A stretch of 64,000 nt of DNA, taken from assembly GCA_964567755.1 (NCBI GenBank), contig CAZMNW010000054.1, positions 1 through 64,000 of the forward strand, written 5' to 3'. The first letter of the stretch is position 1. The number at the start of each line of letters is the position of its first letter. Positions 62,010 to 64,000 of this stretch are shown in pieces. Source of the stretch: DASRJW01 sp964567755. GTDB lineage: Bacteria; Krumholzibacteriota; Krumholzibacteriia; G020349025. The notes under the pieces were generated by a model. That model did no database searches. It was not told where the DNA came from and was given only the letters and a program-made list of their open reading frames with translations. A program made the position numbers and the translations under genes.

Positions 62010-62133
62010 GCGACGGCGCCGCAATTCGGTCGCGGGCTTCAGACAACTCCGGGCGGAATGGAATCGCGGTCGATCGCCGGAGTGGGCGGCCGCCCGTCGT
62101 AACTCGCCCGCAGCCGAATTGCGGCGCCGTCGC
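62010..62133. repeat. 124-base structured intergenic element with 20-bp perfect inverted repeats
   Basis: The left arm (62010-62029, beginning GCGACGGCGCC) is perfectly complementary to the right arm (62114-62133). A further 6-bp pairing (GCGGGC at 62032-62037 with GCCCGC at 62106-62111) extends the stem after a 2-base mismatch. The interior has two smaller inverted repeats, ACTCCGG/CCGGAGT and GGGCGGCCGCCC. It lies in the 155-base gap between convergent genes. It could be a bidirectional terminator, a REP/MITE-like element or a structured RNA. Confidence 0.75.
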
Positions 62134-62158
62134 GATCGCATCCCTGCAGCCGGGCTGG

Positions 62159-62917
62159 TCAGGGGCGTGACGTGTGCAGGCGGTTCGACTTCTTGAGGGT
62201 TCGGACGATCAGGTAGGCAAACGCGACGAATCCCCATGCGATCAGTGCGGATCGCGACGAGATCCACCCCGCGTCATTCGGGCCTTGCCGGTACGAGCGC
62301 CACAGGATCAAGGCGCAGCACATCGACATCCAGGCCGCAGTGGCGCCGTATTCCTTGCGGAACAAGCGACCCCAATCGAAGGTCGCGCTGCGAAAGGCGG
62401 CGGGAAACCGGCCGAGGGCAGGCATCCAGCGCTGCACGTCGTGGCAATAGACCTCGTAGGCGGGGCCGAACTTCGCGCGCAGGAATTGTTCCTCGGCGGC
62501 AACGATCGCCGTGTACACCCAGACGATGAAGGGCACGCCGATCCAGTAGCCCTGCGGCGTATCCAGCACCATCAGCAGCCCAAATTGAATGGCGAAATTC
62601 CCCAGATAGAGGGGGTTGCGACACACCGAGAACAAGCCGGCTTGAACGAGTGTGTCAGCGTACGGGGTGCGGTTGCGGCCTCCGCGCTGGATATACACCA
62701 GGCCGATGCACAGAGCGCGCCACAATTGACCGAGTAAGGCAAGGAGGATGCCGAACGGCGCAAGAGTGCCACGCGCGGTGGGTGTGCGCGTCACGGTCGT
62801 CAGTGCGAGCACGAGGATCACGGCCGGAAGCACGATGTCGCGGGTGCGAAAAAGGCAGCGGCCCGTCGCCGCGAGTCGCCCGCCGAGCGTCGATGATTGT
62901 ACGGTGAGAGAACTCAT
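62159..62917 (-). CDS. ICMT/PEMT-like integral membrane methyltransferase
   Basis: 252 residues from ATG 62917, which overlaps the stop of the CmoA-like gene (ATGA). About six membrane helices. The isoprenylcysteine-carboxyl/phospholipid methyltransferase signature is present: RNPLYLGN (100-107), then EEQFLRAKFGPAY (142-154) and YCHDVQRWMP. Two extra helices follow (about 190-245). Family members use SAM to methylate lipid or membrane-bound substrates. Coupling to a carboxy-SAM synthase homologue raises the possibility of carboxymethyl transfer. Substrate unknown. Confidence 0.82.
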   Translation of the reverse strand: MSSLTVQSSTLGGRLAATGRCLFRTRDIVLPAVILVLALTTVTRTPTARGTLAPFGILLALLGQLWRALCIGLVYIQRGGRNRTPYADTLVQAGLFSVCRNPLYLGNFAIQFGLLMVLDTPQGYWIGVPFIVWVYTAIVAAEEQFLRAKFGPAYEVYCHDVQRWMPALGRFPAAFRSATFDWGRLFRKEYGATAAWMSMCCALILWRSYRQGPNDAGWISSRSALIAWGFVAFAYLIVRTLKKSNRLHTSRP

Positions 62918-63702
62918 TTCATCGCGAGGACGCCGCAGAAGTTGTACCATTTGAAAAAGACGTCGACGTCGCGGAACCCGCACCGTTTGAGCAGCTCTTC
63001 GTTCTCGTTCAGGCGGTAAGGAATGAGCACATTCTCCAACGCCTCCCGCTTCTGGGCGATTTCGAGGTCCGAATAGCCGTTGCGACGCTTGCGCTCGTAG
63101 TAGTGCTTGATGAACAGCCGGTTGAAGATCGCACTCTCACCGAGCACTTTTTCCACCAGGATCAGGCAACCGTCAGGGCGCAGCCCTGCGCGAATCCGCC
63201 GCACGACGCGTTCTCTCTGCAAGGGACGGACGAATTGCAGAGTGAGGATCAACAACACGACCGACGAGTCGTCGATGCTGAGGTCCTCGTGCATGTCCTG
63301 ATGACGCAGCTCGAATGACCAAGGGAACGCCTGCTCGACCAGCTTCTTCTGAGCGCGCTCCAGCATTTCGGCGGACGAATCGATGCCCACGAAGCGCACG
63401 TCGGCGTCGCGCGGCAAGAGCGAGCCGATCCGCAAAAAAGACGTGCACGTAGAGCAGCCGAGATCCGTGATCGTGCTGCCGGGTGCCACGAAGTCCACCG
63501 CCAATTCGGCGGTCATGCGCTGAATCTCCTCGTAATAGGGCACCGACCGCACGAGCATGTCGTCGAACACGCGAGCAGTCTTCTCGCCGAAATCGAAATC
63601 CGTGATTCGCGGCTGGGGTTCAGCGAATAGATGATCTCGACCGATACTCGCGGCCGGGTTGAAGTTGGACTGCGTACCACGCTCTTCCTCCGACTGGCTC
63701 AG
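62914..63702 (-). CDS. cmoA: CmoA-like carboxy-S-adenosyl-L-methionine synthase (apparent CTG start)
   Basis: 262 residues. It resembles E. coli CmoA along its length: FGEKTARVFDDMLVRSVPYY, motif I TDLGCSTCTS, LILTLQFVRP, and NGYSDLEIAQKREALENV, in which Arg219 corresponds to E. coli Arg199 (contact to the carboxy-SAM carboxylate, as I recall it). CmoA makes carboxy-SAM from SAM and prephenate. No ATG/GTG/TTG occurs before the conserved region; CTG at 63702 overlaps the upstream stop (CTGA) and has GGAGG 7 bases upstream. Much longer frames add Arg/Gly-rich sequence only. A plain methyltransferase of the same fold is the alternative. Confidence 0.8.
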   Translation of the reverse strand: MSQSEEERGTQSNFNPAASIGRDHLFAEPQPRITDFDFGEKTARVFDDMLVRSVPYYEEIQRMTAELAVDFVAPGSTITDLGCSTCTSFLRIGSLLPRDADVRFVGIDSSAEMLERAQKKLVEQAFPWSFELRHQDMHEDLSIDDSSVVLLILTLQFVRPLQRERVVRRIRAGLRPDGCLILVEKVLGESAIFNRLFIKHYYERKRRNGYSDLEIAQKREALENVLIPYRLNENEELLKRCGFRDVDVFFKWYNFCGVLAMK

Positions 63703-64000
63703 CGTTCGACCTCCAGGTTGCGGACAAAGGCCGCGAATCCTTCCAAGTCCAGTTGCTGAAACCCGTCCGACAGCGCTTGATCGGGTCGGTCGTGCACCTC
63801 GATCATGAGGCCGTCCGCGCCTGCTGCCAGAGCGGCGCGACCGCACGGGGCCAGGATGTCGCTGCGACCGAGCGCATGGCTCAGGTCCACGATGACGGGC
63901 AGCATGGTCTCCTGTTTCAGGATCGGCACCGCGGAAATATCGAGCGTGTTGCGGGTCGACGGTTCAAAGGTGCGAATGCCGCGCTCGCACAGCACAATCG
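63699..64000 (-). CDS. DAHP synthase, C-terminal part (cut by the right window edge)
   Basis: The frame runs open to the window end. The visible ~100 residues match the end of type I-beta 3-deoxy-7-phosphoheptulonate synthases: ERGIRTFEPSTRNTLDISAV, LPVIVDLSHALGRSD, ALAAGADGLMIEVHDRPDQA and ALSDGFQQL. The enzyme makes the first intermediate of the shikimate pathway, which leads to prephenate, the second substrate of CmoA. The VDLSH reads VDPSH in most relatives. Its stop overlaps the CTG start of the CmoA-like gene. Confidence 0.9.
   Translation of the reverse strand, partial: IVLCERGIRTFEPSTRNTLDISAVPILKQETMLPVIVDLSHALGRSDILAPCGRAALAAGADGLMIEVHDRPDQALSDGFQQLDLEGFAAFVRNLEVER

Overview
The window is GC-rich, densely coded bacterial chromosome with no rRNA, tRNA, CRISPR array or insertion sequence that I could recognise. 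Several features point to a diderm of the FCB superphylum or a neighbouring candidate phylum (Eisenbacteria, Krumholzibacteria, Latescibacteria or Gemmatimonadota type): two GWxTD-domain proteins, a PorV-type barrel, a TonB-dependent receptor with a carboxypeptidase-like N-terminal domain, and surface proteins with FlgD-like or type IX-like C-terminal domains. The phylum is inference and cannot be settled from this sequence alone.

Layout. 2-1417: HNH-endonuclease protein, cut by the left edge. 1560-17378, minus strand: envelope block. In transcription order it holds the TonB-dependent receptor, a large surface protein, PorV, a terminator-like hairpin, a GWxTD protein, then a new promoter driving exbB-exbD-exbD-tolC, a GWxTD lipoprotein, an NlpC/P60 hydrolase and a rhomboid protease. 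17659-22128, minus: oligopeptide-type ABC importer with a single ATPase. 22203-24513: lipM-type octanoyltransferase facing gcvH and gcvT. 25090-26975: ATP-grasp ligase coupled to an NfuA-like Fe-S carrier. 26981-30339, minus: EgtB-type sulfoxide synthase and a zinc peptidase. 30678-32582: repeat-rich surface protein. 32922-37678: lipoprotein, two L,D-transpeptidases, an unknown secreted protein and an M19 dipeptidase, which together look like a cell-wall group. 37771-44900: TetR regulator plus TolC, HlyD, two ABC ATPases and two permeases (YbhGFSR-like exporter with its CecR-like regulator). 44960-52894, minus: a seven-gene run joining a MacAB/DevBCA-like exporter to KtrB/KtrA potassium uptake and a HAMP-PAS sensor without a kinase domain. 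53000-54268, minus: dicarboxylate/amino-acid:cation symporter. 54421-62003: two MacA/MacB-like export units. 62159-64000, minus: DAHP synthase (cut by the right edge), a CmoA-like carboxy-SAM synthase and an ICMT/PEMT-like membrane methyltransferase.

How the genes work together. Most of the window serves the envelope: proton-driven outer-membrane work (ExbBD), secretion and surface proteins, peptidoglycan cross-linking and turnover, and four multi-component exporters. Genes within units are often coupled by 4-base overlaps (ATGA, GTGA, CTGA).

Most notable signals. (1) The DAHP synthase / CmoA-like / membrane methyltransferase unit suggests a prephenate-derived carboxymethyl-transfer route to a membrane substrate. 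(2) K+ uptake genes are translationally coupled to an ABC exporter. (3) Three genes seem to lack ATG/GTG/TTG starts and are best explained by ATC, ATT and CTG starts behind good ribosome-binding sites. (4) Three genes look leaderless. (5) A 20-base perfect inverted repeat lies in a 155-base intergenic gap. All motif calls were made by eye; no alignment, structure or database search was run.
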